Of a DNA stretch of 64,000 nt, positions 8,118-15,704 are shown one piece after another (positions within the stretch are counted from its first letter, which is position 1; every line of letters starts with the position of its first letter). The notes beneath the pieces were generated by a model. That model did no database searches. It saw only the letters and a list, made by a program, of their open reading frames with translations, and had not been told where the DNA came from. A program made the position numbers and the translations under genes. The DNA is from an uncultured Candidatus Melainabacteria bacterium (GTDB lineage: Bacteria > Cyanobacteriota > Vampirovibrionia > Gastranaerophilales > Gastranaerophilaceae). The DNA lies in assembly GCA_934692665.1 (NCBI GenBank), contig CAKUUG010000003.1:1-64000 (forward strand), read 5' to 3'.

Positions 8118-8159
8118 AAATACCTATATTGAATGCTATGTTATGCTTTATAAGTATTT
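8118..8159. promoter_or_regulatory. Candidate LysR-type operator upstream of the redox operon
   Basis: AAATACCTATA (8118-8128) and TATAAGTATTT (8149-8159) form an imperfect inverted repeat with 20 bases between the arms. The first arm, read on the minus strand with flanking bases (CAATATAGGTATTTGCTATT), closely resembles CAATATAAGTATTTGATATT at 10543-10562 in the LysR promoter region. A shared LysR site is inferred. Confidence 0.45.
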
Positions 8160-8178
8160 CCAAGTTTCGACACGAATA

Positions 8179-8547
8179 TTAATCATGGATTTTGTAACCG
8201 TTTAGAAATTTTGCTGTTTCTGCTGTGTAGTGGTCAATGATGTTACTTTTGCCTATATCTAGGGTAGAAATCTTTTCCATATCTTCTTTTGTTAATTCAA
8301 AATCGAACACATCGAAATTTTCTTTCATACGTTCTTTTTTTACTGTTTTTGGAATAACAACAACCCCTCTTTGAATATTCCATCTCAATATCACTTGGGC
8401 GGTAGTTTTTTCATATTTTTTTGCTATTTCTTTTAAAATTTCATTTTGAAATATTCCAAACTTCCCTTCTGCAAAAGGCCCCCAAGCTTCCATCTGAACA
8501 TCAAATTCTTTCATGGTATCAATTGCATTTTGTTGTTGAAAAAATGG
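8179..8547 (-). pseudogene. Aldo/keto reductase, C-terminal fragment
   Basis: The open frame covers only the last 120 or so residues of an aldo/keto reductase. Family landmarks are PFFQQQNAIDTMKEF, EAWGPFAEGK, TTAQVILRWNIQRGVVVIPK and RMKENFDVFDFELTKEDM, the NADPH-binding end of the barrel. A full enzyme has about 280 residues; the catalytic Asp, Tyr, Lys and His of the N-terminal half are gone. The frame continues upstream to an ATG at 8598, but those 17 or so codons are the antisense of a response-regulator fragment, so the true homology stops near 8547. It is therefore a deletion scar, not a working gene. Confidence 0.8.
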
Positions 8548-8630
8548 AAGAAGATATTTTAAAAGGATTTGAAAATGGTGCTGTAGATTGTATTTCAAAA
8601 CCTTTTAGCTTCAATGTCAGAAAAAATTGA
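8545..8630 (+). pseudogene. Response regulator receiver fragment
   Basis: On the plus strand about 20 codons read EEDILKGFENGAVDCISKPF. This is the helix alpha4 to strand beta5 region of a two-component receiver, where family members have GFexGADDYIxKPF with the conserved Lys-Pro. Both the phosphoacceptor-bearing N-terminus and the DNA-binding domain are missing. The frame ends at a stop at 8628-8630. It abuts an aldo/keto reductase fragment on the opposite strand and a histidine kinase fragment immediately downstream. Confidence 0.6.
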
Positions 8631-8886
8631 CGTTACTTTAAGCAAAAATGAAAACCACATTAAATTATCCGTAAAAGATTATGATATCGGAATAAAAGAA
8701 GAACACTTAAAACACCTTTTTGAAAGATTTTATAGAGTAGATAAAAACCGCAGCAGAAAACTCGGTGAAACAGGGTTGGGGCTTGCGATTGTAAAAAACA
8801 TTGTAGAACTTCACAATGGAACAATCAAAGCAGAAAGCAAAGAAAATCAAGGCAGTGAATTTATTATTGATATTAATATAGAATAA
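8614..8886 (+). pseudogene. Sensor histidine kinase ATPase-domain fragment
   Basis: The 90-codon frame is the C-terminal part of a HATPase_c domain: KIDVTLSKNENHIKLSVKD, F box LFERFYRVDKNRSRKLG, and G2 box GETGLGLAIVKNIVELHNG. The G1 box, normally DNGIGI, reads DYDIGI, so the domain itself has also changed. The sensor, DHp (phosphoacceptor His) and N box are absent. Response regulator and kinase genes usually lie in this order in one operon, so a single deletion joining the receiver near KPF to the kinase near its G1 box explains the structure. Any product would be inactive as a kinase. Confidence 0.75.
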
Positions 8887-8982
8887 CTACTCTATTTGAT
8901 TTTTTTATTTGACCAATCGGGCAATTCTTTTGTTTTTGTAAATAGATTAAATATCTTATATAAAACAAAGGAGAACTCAATT

Positions 8983-9549
8983 ATGAAATCAATTACAGCT
9001 TTTGATTTGCAGTATGCACATCGATTTTATGGTTTTAGAGGAGAAGCACAATATCTCCATGGACACACAGGTACTTTGACTATAGAAGTAGAAGATTCAA
9101 TCAACAAAGGTGTTAATATGGTATTTCCTTGCAACGAAATCAAAAAAGTAGCTTGGAATATATTGCAAAACTTTGACCATGCATTAATTTTGAGAGAAGA
9201 TGACCCGATTTTGCCTGTTATTTTAGATGTTTATGACAAACAAGGTATCAAAAATGGTGCACCGCAAAATACAATGAAAGGTGATGCATTCAAAACCGAA
9301 TTGGCAACAGCATATCCAGATTCTAGAATTGTTGTTACAAAAGAAACTATGACAACAGAAGGAATGATAAAAATAGTATATGAGCTATTAAAAGACAAAT
9401 TAAATATCTCAAAAATAACCTTCACGAGTGGTGCAAACACAGCTTCGGAAGAATATGAAATAAACAAAACTCTTGACCGTTGTCCATTGTGCGGCGTCAC
9501 GTTGGGTGATGATGGTGTTTGTCCAAAATGCGGGTACAAAAAATATTAA
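8983..9549 (+). CDS. 6-pyruvoyltetrahydropterin synthase/QueD family protein with C-terminal zinc ribbon
   Basis: The 188-residue protein starts at the ATG at 8983, which has AAAGGAG upstream; an earlier in-frame ATG at 8896 has none. The T-fold carries zinc ligands in AHRFYGFRG and LHGHTGTL and the catalytic-type FDHALIL. QueD makes 6-carboxytetrahydropterin in queuosine synthesis, and PTPS makes 6-pyruvoyltetrahydropterin. The catalytic Cys four residues before HGH is Ala here, and Glu occupies the preceding position, which recalls PTPS variants with Glu at the active site. The last 30 residues form a CxxC...CxxC zinc ribbon (CPLCGV, CPKCGY), an extension absent from standard QueD. No queuosine genes adjoin it, so the product is uncertain. 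Confidence 0.8.
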   Translation: MKSITAFDLQYAHRFYGFRGEAQYLHGHTGTLTIEVEDSINKGVNMVFPCNEIKKVAWNILQNFDHALILREDDPILPVILDVYDKQGIKNGAPQNTMKGDAFKTELATAYPDSRIVVTKETMTTEGMIKIVYELLKDKLNISKITFTSGANTASEEYEINKTLDRCPLCGVTLGDDGVCPKCGYKKY

Positions 9550-9555
9550 AAAATC

Positions 9556-9591
9556 AAATACAAGAGAGGTATTTTTGCTTCTCTTGTATTT
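9556..9591. terminator. Bidirectional terminator between the QueD-like and LysR genes
   Basis: AAATACAAGAGA pairs with TCTCTTGTATTT around a short loop, between two convergent genes. The stem's A and T ends supply weak U tracts on both strands. Confidence 0.65.
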
Positions 9592-9605
9592 CTAATTCAT
9601 CATTT

Positions 9606-10493
9606 TTATTTAAAATATTGCAACTTGTTTAAAAACAACCTTGCCGCAGGCGAAAATATTTGTCCTTTTTTCCACACAACATCGAGTCCTGCTTCCAGTT
9701 TTGGCTCTAGTGGTCTAAAACATAAATTTGAATTTTCCGATGTGTCAACCAAATTGTCTAACGCAAGAGCATAGCCTATATCTTCTTCTACCATCAATCC
9801 TGCACTATAAATAAGATTGTACGTTGCAACAATATTTAATTTATTCAAATCTCGCCCGAACCACTCATTGTAGTTGTTTTTTACATTTGTTCTTTTACTT
9901 ACTTGTTTTGAGGTGATTAAAGGAATTTTTAGCAAATCTTTTTTTGTTATGAATTCTTTTTTTGAAAGCTCGCTATTTTTCTTCATTATCAAACCCCAAG
10001 TATCTTTTGAAGGCAAAGTAATGTAATCATATTTTGAAATATCGGTAGGTTGAATCAAAATCCCGAAATCCACCAGCCCGTTTTCTAATTTTTCTTTCAC
10101 ATCTTCTGCATTTCCGCTAAAAATATCGAATTTCACATTTGGATATTGCATTTGAATTTCTTTTATAATTTTTGTGATGATTTTTAGTGAATAAGATTCT
10201 CCGCTACCTATAAAAACTTCGCCACTTATAGACTTTTTTAAAGAAGAAAATTCGTTTTCTGTTTTTTCGACCATATCAACAATTTCTTGTGCTCTTTTTT
10301 TCAAAATCACACCTTCTAAAGTCAAAGATACATTGTGATTTGTTCTGACTAAAAGCTGTTCACCAAGTTCATTTTCCAAATCTTTTAATTGCCGAGTAAG
10401 AGTCGGTTGAGTCAAATGCAAAACTTTTGCAGCCCCTGTAATTGTGCCGACTTTTGCAACTGTTAAAAAATACTTTAAAACCCTAATTTCCAT
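9606..10493 (-). CDS. LysR-family transcriptional regulator
   Basis: This 295-residue regulator has an N-terminal winged helix-turn-helix (MEIRVLKYFLTVAKVGTITG, then LHLTQPTLTRQLKDLE, residues 1-60), a linker helix, and a periplasmic-binding-protein-like effector domain (about 90-290). It is transcribed divergently from the acetyltransferase at 10604. Its promoter is unusually clear: TTGACA, 16 bases, TATAAC, six bases, ATG, with an AATAC/GTATT inverted repeat over the -35, consistent with autorepression. A related box lies upstream of the redox operon starting at 8070, so that operon is a likely target. The inducer is unknown. Confidence 0.92.
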   Translation of the reverse strand: MEIRVLKYFLTVAKVGTITGAAKVLHLTQPTLTRQLKDLENELGEQLLVRTNHNVSLTLEGVILKKRAQEIVDMVEKTENEFSSLKKSISGEVFIGSGESYSLKIITKIIKEIQMQYPNVKFDIFSGNAEDVKEKLENGLVDFGILIQPTDISKYDYITLPSKDTWGLIMKKNSELSKKEFITKKDLLKIPLITSKQVSKRTNVKNNYNEWFGRDLNKLNIVATYNLIYSAGLMVEEDIGYALALDNLVDTSENSNLCFRPLEPKLEAGLDVVWKKGQIFSPAARLFLNKLQYFK

Positions 10494-10499
10494 AACAAA

Positions 10500-10532
10500 G
10501 TTATATTTCTATCATAATACCTGTCAAGTATT
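10500..10532 (-). promoter_or_regulatory. Promoter and operator-like repeat of the LysR gene, leaderless
   Basis: On the minus strand, TTGACA (10522-10527) and TATAAC (10500-10505) are 16 bases apart, and the ATG follows the -10 by six bases. AATAC (10516-10520) and GTATT (10528-10532) form an inverted repeat centred on the -35, a plausible LysR autoregulatory site. Confidence 0.65.
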
Positions 10533-10542
10533 GCCAACTATC

Positions 10543-10562
10543 CAATATAAGTATTTGATATT
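10543..10562. promoter_or_regulatory. Second copy of the LysR-type box
   Basis: CAATATAAGTATTTGATATT matches, with two or three differences, an element upstream of the redox operon near 8111-8130 read on the other strand. It lies between the divergent LysR and acetyltransferase genes. Confidence 0.45.
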
Positions 10563-10603
10563 CCAAAAAAATAGTCAATAATAAAGAAATAGGAGAGAAA
10601 ACA

Positions 10604-11155
10604 GTGACAAAAGCAAACAAAACTGAACGAGAAAAAATGCTATCGGGTGAAGAATATTTTGCAAAAGATGAAGATTTGACAAAATCAAGAAAAAGAAGTT
10701 TTGAAAATTCTATAAAATATTCTTCGACCGGCGAAATAAAATATCTGGAAGAAATTTTGCAAAGAAAAGTCGAAAATTTCACCATTCATCCTCCATTTTG
10801 TTGCGATTATGGAGAAAACATAGAAATTGGGAAAAATGTTTTTATTAATTTCAATTGTTCGATTTTGTCTTGTGCAAAAGTTGAAATAGGGGATGACTGT
10901 TGGATTGGACCAAATGTACAAATATATACTGCAATTCACCCTCTAGAACCCAAAAAAAGAAACACCGGTATCGGAACGGCAAAACCCGTTAAAATCGGTA
11001 AAGATTGTTGGCTCGGCGGAGGTGTCATTGTTCTTCCGGGGGTAGAAATAGGGGAAGGCTCGACAATTGGAGCAGGAAGCGTTGTAGTTAAAGACATCCC
11101 CGCCAATTGCATCGCTGTTGGAAACCCTTGTAAAGTTGTTAAAAAGATTAAATAA
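10604..11155 (+). CDS. Maltose/galactoside O-acetyltransferase-type hexapeptide transferase
   Basis: The 183-residue protein has a helical N-terminal Maa domain (EREKMLSGEEYFAKDEDL) and a left-handed beta-helix of hexapeptide repeats ending in IGAGSVVVKDIPANCIAVGNPCKVV, the standard acetyl-CoA binding end. TAIHPLEP carries the catalytic His of LacA/Maa enzymes. It transfers an acetyl group from acetyl-CoA to a sugar hydroxyl in the cytoplasm. The start is GTG at 10604, supported by AGGAGAG seven bases upstream. It is divergent from the LysR gene and may be controlled by it. Exact acceptor unknown. Confidence 0.9.
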   Translation: MTKANKTEREKMLSGEEYFAKDEDLTKSRKRSFENSIKYSSTGEIKYLEEILQRKVENFTIHPPFCCDYGENIEIGKNVFINFNCSILSCAKVEIGDDCWIGPNVQIYTAIHPLEPKKRNTGIGTAKPVKIGKDCWLGGGVIVLPGVEIGEGSTIGAGSVVVKDIPANCIAVGNPCKVVKKIK

Positions 11156-11313
11156 AGATTTTTTATAGTTCAACAAAATATTAATTATTGTAAATATTGT
11201 TTATACTGATTCTGATTTGTTTTTTGCAATAATGTTTTTTGTTTTTAAATTTTTTTGCTCAATTTTATAAAGAAAAAATTCTTTATTTATATATATTGCC
11301 AAATGGAGAAAAT

Positions 11314-13404
11314 ATGAGCATAAATCTCAACACCACAGAAGAACAAAAACTTTATAAAAATTTTGATTACAAAACAATAAAAAATACCCAATATGCAACT
11401 AATCAAAACTTAAATACCCCAAAAAGCGACAAAATTGAACTCTCGACAAAGAAAAATGACGACAAAAGCAAGAAAAAACTTCTTGCAATAGGTCTTGCGG
11501 TAGCAGCTGTTGTAACGACAGCAATTTTATGTATCAAAAAAGGAAAAGCATCCAAACTCCAAAATTTTGACTTCAAAAATGTTCCATCAGATTTTACAGG
11601 AAAAGTTAAAGGCAAGCTAAAAAACGGCGATAAAGTTGTAATGGAATATAATAACGGGGTTTTGGTTTCTTCAGTAAGAAGCGGGGAAAAGAATGTTTCC
11701 AAAATTTATGAAACAGTAAACGGTAAAAAAATTGTTCATATAACATCAGACAATAAAACATCTACAATAAAATTAACTCAAACTCAAAATATTGCAAGAA
11801 AAGAACAGTCAGAATTGAAAGAATTATTAGACAAAAATGATAATCTTACTTCGGCTGATTTCAAAAAAAGAACAGACGCTATTAAATACAAGTCGAAAAG
11901 TCAACAAAAAACTATAGACGAAATAATTTCAGACAAAGAATCAGCAGAAAAACTATACAAATTGACAAACAAAGACGTTTCAGAAATCACATTTAAAGAT
12001 GGAAAAGCATATTTTAATGATCAACCCTACTTTAGCAAAGTCCATGTTACCCTTCCGAATGGTGATAAAGTCGTTATGAAATATAATGTTTTAGGAGAAT
12101 TAGAATGGGCACAAAGAAGCGGAAAAGTTAATTATACAAAAGAATATTCAGGCCACATCAAATGTGATAGAAAAGTCAAAATAACAGAAGGTGAAAAAAC
12201 AGAAGAAATAGATTTGTGGCAAAAAGGACAAGAAAAACTTAAAATTGTAAAAGAAGAAAAATTAAAAGCTCCGGTAGATGAAGCCTTTAAAAAATTCAAC
12301 GAAGCTCCCGAACACACAAAAGAAAAACTGGAAGCAGAAATCGAATATTGGGAAGCTCAGAAAAAATATTACGAAGAAAAGGGAATGTTCTGTGAAATCG
12401 GTGAAGCAAACAGAAAAATTTCAGCTCTTAAAAACAAAAGACCAGCTTGGGTTACAAGTGCTATAGATTTAACCAAACAAGGCGGACTGGAAAAATCTAC
12501 ATACGAAGCCGAATATTTCGGACCTACGTATTTCAATATAAAAGATAGAGAAAAAGAATTATATTCTTGTTATACAAAAGATTCAGCCGACTATGGTTTC
12601 TTTATGGAAAATAGAGATTTGACACTTGATTCAAAAGTTGATTTGTTTGGCAATTTTGACAAAAAAACTTACGATATACCCGAAAGATACGCAATTATGG
12701 CTGACAACTCTATGCGACAAAAAGGAAATGCTTATGTTTTTGAATCCGTGCCCGAAGTTTTCGACGGTATAAAACAAGAAGACATTTTTGAAAATCTAAG
12801 CAGATTTGCAAGAAGCAAAAAAGAAACAAAAAGCATAGATTTCAAAATTGGCGAAAAGAAATTCCACGCAACACAAATAGGCGGTGGACAAGTTGGAATA
12901 GTGTACAAAATTGAAGACGAAGCCGGACACAAAGTCGCTATGAAGATATTTGGCGGTCGTGGAAAAAGTTTGAATATGAACTGTGGTTTAAGCGAAATAG
13001 CAACATCCAGAAGACTAACGCAAGATAAAGTCGGAGATGTTCCACAATTCTATATGGCAAATGCAGGCTTGTACAAACTCGGCAAACAAGGCGAGGTATA
13101 CGACGATTCACCTTGGATGTTGTGCGAATTTATTGACAAAACCAAAAAACCAAAAGATGGCTCGATAAAAATCTACGATTGGCTTTCAGAAAGAAACATG
13201 TACTATGCAGACGGATTCAAAAATGGCAAACAAAATGGCTATATAATTGATGTTGGCGGAATGGTATCCAAAAATTTTGAAGACAGAAATACTTGGGGCA
13301 TTAATGGACTTCAAAATACACACCAAAAAGGTTTAAGTGATTTGCTTGAAAACGCCCTAAAATCAGGTCATGGCGTCAATGATATTCTTAAAATTTTTCA
13401 CTAG
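11314..13404 (+). CDS. Membrane-anchored protein with C-terminal kinase-like domain, candidate effector
   Basis: This is a 696-residue protein starting at the ATG at 11314 (GGAG upstream; an earlier in-frame ATG at 11239 lacks one). Residues 1-50 are polar and Lys/Asn-rich, followed by one transmembrane helix (about 52-72, LLAIGLAVAAVVTTAILCI). Two related segments carry LKNGDKVVMEYN and LPNGDKVVMKYN. The C-terminal 180 residues look like a protein-kinase fold: glycine loop IGGGQVGIVYKI (about 521-532), VAMK lysine (about 542), LSEIATSRRL as helix C with a Glu, hinge LCEFID and a DFG-like IIDVGG (about 644). No clear HRD catalytic loop is seen, so activity is uncertain. It has no recognisable neighbours. 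Host-directed kinase effectors have similarly reduced kinase domains; that comparison is inference. Confidence 0.6.
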   Translation: MSINLNTTEEQKLYKNFDYKTIKNTQYATNQNLNTPKSDKIELSTKKNDDKSKKKLLAIGLAVAAVVTTAILCIKKGKASKLQNFDFKNVPSDFTGKVKGKLKNGDKVVMEYNNGVLVSSVRSGEKNVSKIYETVNGKKIVHITSDNKTSTIKLTQTQNIARKEQSELKELLDKNDNLTSADFKKRTDAIKYKSKSQQKTIDEIISDKESAEKLYKLTNKDVSEITFKDGKAYFNDQPYFSKVHVTLPNGDKVVMKYNVLGELEWAQRSGKVNYTKEYSGHIKCDRKVKITEGEKTEEIDLWQKGQEKLKIVKEEKLKAPVDEAFKKFNEAPEHTKEKLEAEIEYWEAQKKYYEEKGMFCEIGEANRKISALKNKRPAWVTSAIDLTKQGGLEKSTYEAEYFGPTYFNIKDREKELYSCYTKDSADYGFFMENRDLTLDSKVDLFGNFDKKTYDIPERYAIMADNSMRQKGNAYVFESVPEVFDGIKQEDIFENLSRFARSKKETKSIDFKIGEKKFHATQIGGGQVGIVYKIEDEAGHKVAMKIFGGRGKSLNMNCGLSEIATSRRLTQDKVGDVPQFYMANAGLYKLGKQGEVYDDSPWMLCEFIDKTKKPKDGSIKIYDWLSERNMYYADGFKNGKQNGYIIDVGGMVSKNFEDRNTWGINGLQNTHQKGLSDLLENALKSGHGVNDILKIFH

Positions 13405-13441
13405 TATAAACCAAACAGCAAATTGATAAATATCAAAAATC

Positions 13442-13525
13442 CGGAGAGGGTGGGATTCGAACCCACGGTACAATTTGTACACAGACTTTCGAGATCCGCA
13501 CCTTAAACCACTCGGACACCTCTCC
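13442..13525 (-). tRNA. tRNA-Ser (CGA)
   Basis: The minus strand folds as a class II tRNA: acceptor GGAGAGG pairs with CCTCTCC, the T arm contains GGTTCGAATCC, a variable-arm hairpin (GTGTACAAATTGTAC) is present, and the anticodon stem CGGAT/GTCTG encloses the loop CTCGAAA. The anticodon CGA reads UCG serine codons. The discriminator is G, as expected for tRNA-Ser. CCA is not encoded and must be added. Confidence 0.95.
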
Positions 13526-13570
13526 ATCAAAAATATTATACAAACAAAATACAATTTTTTCAAAGCGTTC

Positions 13571-14020
13571 TTATTTTGAGTGCGTTAGAAATTCGTCAAT
13601 AATTTCGCAAGCTGTTTCGATAAAATTTTCGCAAGGACGTGATAGATAGTATTCTTCTGTTCTTTTTGTAGGAATTGGAGAAATATTTTCATTTTCCAAT
13701 CCCAAAAGCTCACGACAAATTATGGTTTTGTGTTTTTCTTTAAATTTGTTTGCTGCTTTTTGAATTAAAGCGTAATGTTTTTCTTTTATTTTGTCATCGT
13801 TGAAATCTGTATAACCTTTTTCCAACCCCAAAATCGCAAACATAGAACTCACCGCTCCGCATACTTCTCTCAATCTGCCCATTCCACCACCAAAAGAAGA
13901 GGACAATTTTAGTCCTACTTCTTTTTGGATGCCAAATTTTTCGCAATATGTAATAAATACGCTCTGTGCACAGTTGTAGCCTTGTTTAAAATATTGAGTT
14001 GCAATTTTTGAATTTTTCAT
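13571..14020 (-). CDS. C_GCAxxG_C_C family redox protein
   Basis: The roughly 150-residue protein carries the family's cysteine signature: YNCAQSVF near the N-terminus, SSFGGGMGRLREVCGAVSS in the middle, IICRELLG and a late PCENFIETACEI. The family is found mainly in anaerobes and is thought to hold a redox-active metal or disulfide centre. No activity can be assigned. I chose the ATG at 14020, since family members begin just before a GYNCAQSV motif; an ATG at 14047 overlapping the hcp stop is an alternative that would couple translation. Located directly downstream of hcp, it probably works in the same redox or nitrosative-stress response. Confidence 0.8.
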   Translation of the reverse strand: MKNSKIATQYFKQGYNCAQSVFITYCEKFGIQKEVGLKLSSSFGGGMGRLREVCGAVSSMFAILGLEKGYTDFNDDKIKEKHYALIQKAANKFKEKHKTIICRELLGLENENISPIPTKRTEEYYLSRPCENFIETACEIIDEFLTHSK

Positions 14021-14040
14021 AGTTTTATTATTGCATAAAA

Positions 14041-15594
14041 CTAACATTTTGACAGTATTTCATCCAAATCTTCATTTGGCGTTGTTATTGGTTTTATTTT
14101 GTATTTTTCAACCAAAAAATTCAAAATATCTTTTGAAACAAAAGCAGGCAAAGTCGGGCCTAATTTTATATTTTTAATTTCCAAAGCAAGTAAACTCAAC
14201 AACACGCAAACGGCTTTTTGTTCATACCATGACAACACAAAATGAACAGGCAACTCATCAACAGAAACATTGAGCGCTTTTGCAAGCTCTATTACGAACT
14301 TTACCGCACTGAAACTATCATTACATTGACCCAAATCAAAAAGTCTCGGAACATCTTCTATATAACCCAAATCCAAATCATTAAACCTATATTTTCCACA
14401 AGCAAGAGTCATCACAAGACAATCTTTTGGCACTGATTCAACAAATTTTGTATAATAGTTTCTGCCCGTTCTAGCTCCGTCACAGCCGCCAACAACAAAA
14501 ATATGTCGAATTTTTTTCGCTTTTATCAATTCTACAATTTTTGATAAATAATTGTCCAGAATTGTTTTATGCCCAAAACCCACACTAAGAACGCTTCCTC
14601 CATTAATGCCGGTCATTTTTTTATCTTCTTTATAACCTTTTAATTCAAGAGCTTTTTTGATTACGATTGAAAAATCTTTCTTTTCGTCTATATGAATAGT
14701 GCCCGAATACCCGACGACAGAAGTCGTAAACACCCTATCCATATAGCTTTCTTTTATTGGCATAATGCAATTTGTTGTAAAAACAACGGGAGCCGGAATA
14801 GAATCAAATTCTTTTTGTTGATTTTGCCAAGCCGTTCCAAAATTTCCCTTCAAGTGAGAATATTTTTTCAATTTTGGATAACTGTGACAAGGGAGCATTT
14901 CTCCGTGAGTGTAGACATTTATGCCTTTGTCTTTTGTTTGTTCTAATATTATTTCCAAATCTTTTAAATCATGCCCCGACACGACAATAAAAGGGCCTTT
15001 TTCGATATTTGTCGAAACTTTTGTCTCTATCGGATTGCCATAGGTTTTTGTATTTGCACTATCCAATAATTCAAGAGCCTTTAGGTTTGCTGAACCTACT
15101 TTTAAAACATAATTAACTAATTCATCTATTGTTTTTTCTTCTGTTAAAACATTCAGTGCTTCATAGAAAAACGAATTTATTTCTTTGTCTTTAAATCCCA
15201 AAACCCATGCATGATAAACATAAGCCGCCATACCTTTCAAACCAAAGAGAATCAAAGATTTTAGGCTTTTTATATTTTCGCTTTCGTTATCAAAAATCGT
15301 TTTTATATCAAATTTGAAATCGCAAGAAATGTGTTTTTTGATTTCTTGAATTAATTCACTCAAAACAACATCGTCATAATTGACGTTTGTCATTGTTGAA
15401 AACAAACTTTTAATAATTAAAAATGTAGTGTCGTCGTTTTTTGGTTTGTTTTTATCACAAAAAGCAAGCTCCAAAACGCTTTCTATAATTTCATCTTGAA
15501 TATTTGATGTGTCGGATGATTTTCCACACACACCTCTTATTGTGCAACCCTTTTGAAATGCAGTTTGCTCGCATTGAAAACAAAACATTGACAT
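14041..15594 (-). CDS. hcp: Hydroxylamine reductase / hybrid cluster protein
   Basis: The 517-residue protein begins with the iron-sulfur motif CFQCEQTA...GCTIRGVCGK (Cys 5, 8, 17 and 23). It carries the hybrid-cluster ligand regions VSGHDLKDLE, HGEMLPCHSYPKL, FTTNCIMP, GGCDGARTGRNYY, LACGKYRFN and LGQCNDSFSAVKF. Hcp reduces hydroxylamine to ammonia and acts as an NO reductase that protects anaerobes from nitrosative stress. E. coli Hcp has 550 residues; the small deficit lies in the helical region. A clear AGGAG precedes the ATG. It heads a two-gene unit with the C_GCAxxG_C_C protein. No adjacent hcr reductase is seen, so another electron donor is needed. Confidence 0.95.
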   Translation of the reverse strand: MSMFCFQCEQTAFQKGCTIRGVCGKSSDTSNIQDEIIESVLELAFCDKNKPKNDDTTFLIIKSLFSTMTNVNYDDVVLSELIQEIKKHISCDFKFDIKTIFDNESENIKSLKSLILFGLKGMAAYVYHAWVLGFKDKEINSFFYEALNVLTEEKTIDELVNYVLKVGSANLKALELLDSANTKTYGNPIETKVSTNIEKGPFIVVSGHDLKDLEIILEQTKDKGINVYTHGEMLPCHSYPKLKKYSHLKGNFGTAWQNQQKEFDSIPAPVVFTTNCIMPIKESYMDRVFTTSVVGYSGTIHIDEKKDFSIVIKKALELKGYKEDKKMTGINGGSVLSVGFGHKTILDNYLSKIVELIKAKKIRHIFVVGGCDGARTGRNYYTKFVESVPKDCLVMTLACGKYRFNDLDLGYIEDVPRLFDLGQCNDSFSAVKFVIELAKALNVSVDELPVHFVLSWYEQKAVCVLLSLLALEIKNIKLGPTLPAFVSKDILNFLVEKYKIKPITTPNEDLDEILSKC

Positions 15595-15671
15595 ATTTTT
15601 CTCCTATTTTTTATTTTTTTAACATGGAAGATTGAATAAAATATTGCCTTTTGGGGTAATTTTGTAAAATA

Positions 15672-15698
15672 TTGACTTTTTGTTTTTTATGCTAGAAT
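15672..15698 (+). promoter_or_regulatory. Promoter of the secreted GH13 gene, leaderless
   Basis: TTGACT (15672-15677) and TGC-TAGAAT (-10 at 15693-15698) are 15 bases apart; the extended -10 compensates for the short spacer. The ATG at 15705 begins six bases after the -10, so no leader is expected. Confidence 0.6.
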
Positions 15699-15704
15699 TT
15701 CTTT

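Noticed and set aside
8421..8630. A 69-residue plus-strand ORF as a gene
   Set aside because: Its first part is the antisense of the aldo/keto reductase fragment; only about 20 residues match a receiver domain.
8896..8982. Longer start of the QueD-like gene
   Set aside because: The 29 added residues match no family; AAAGGAG supports the ATG at 8983.
11239..11313. Upstream ATG of the kinase-like gene, adding 25 residues
   Set aside because: No ribosome binding site and an unlikely Phe/Tyr-rich start; the ATG at 11314 has GGAG.
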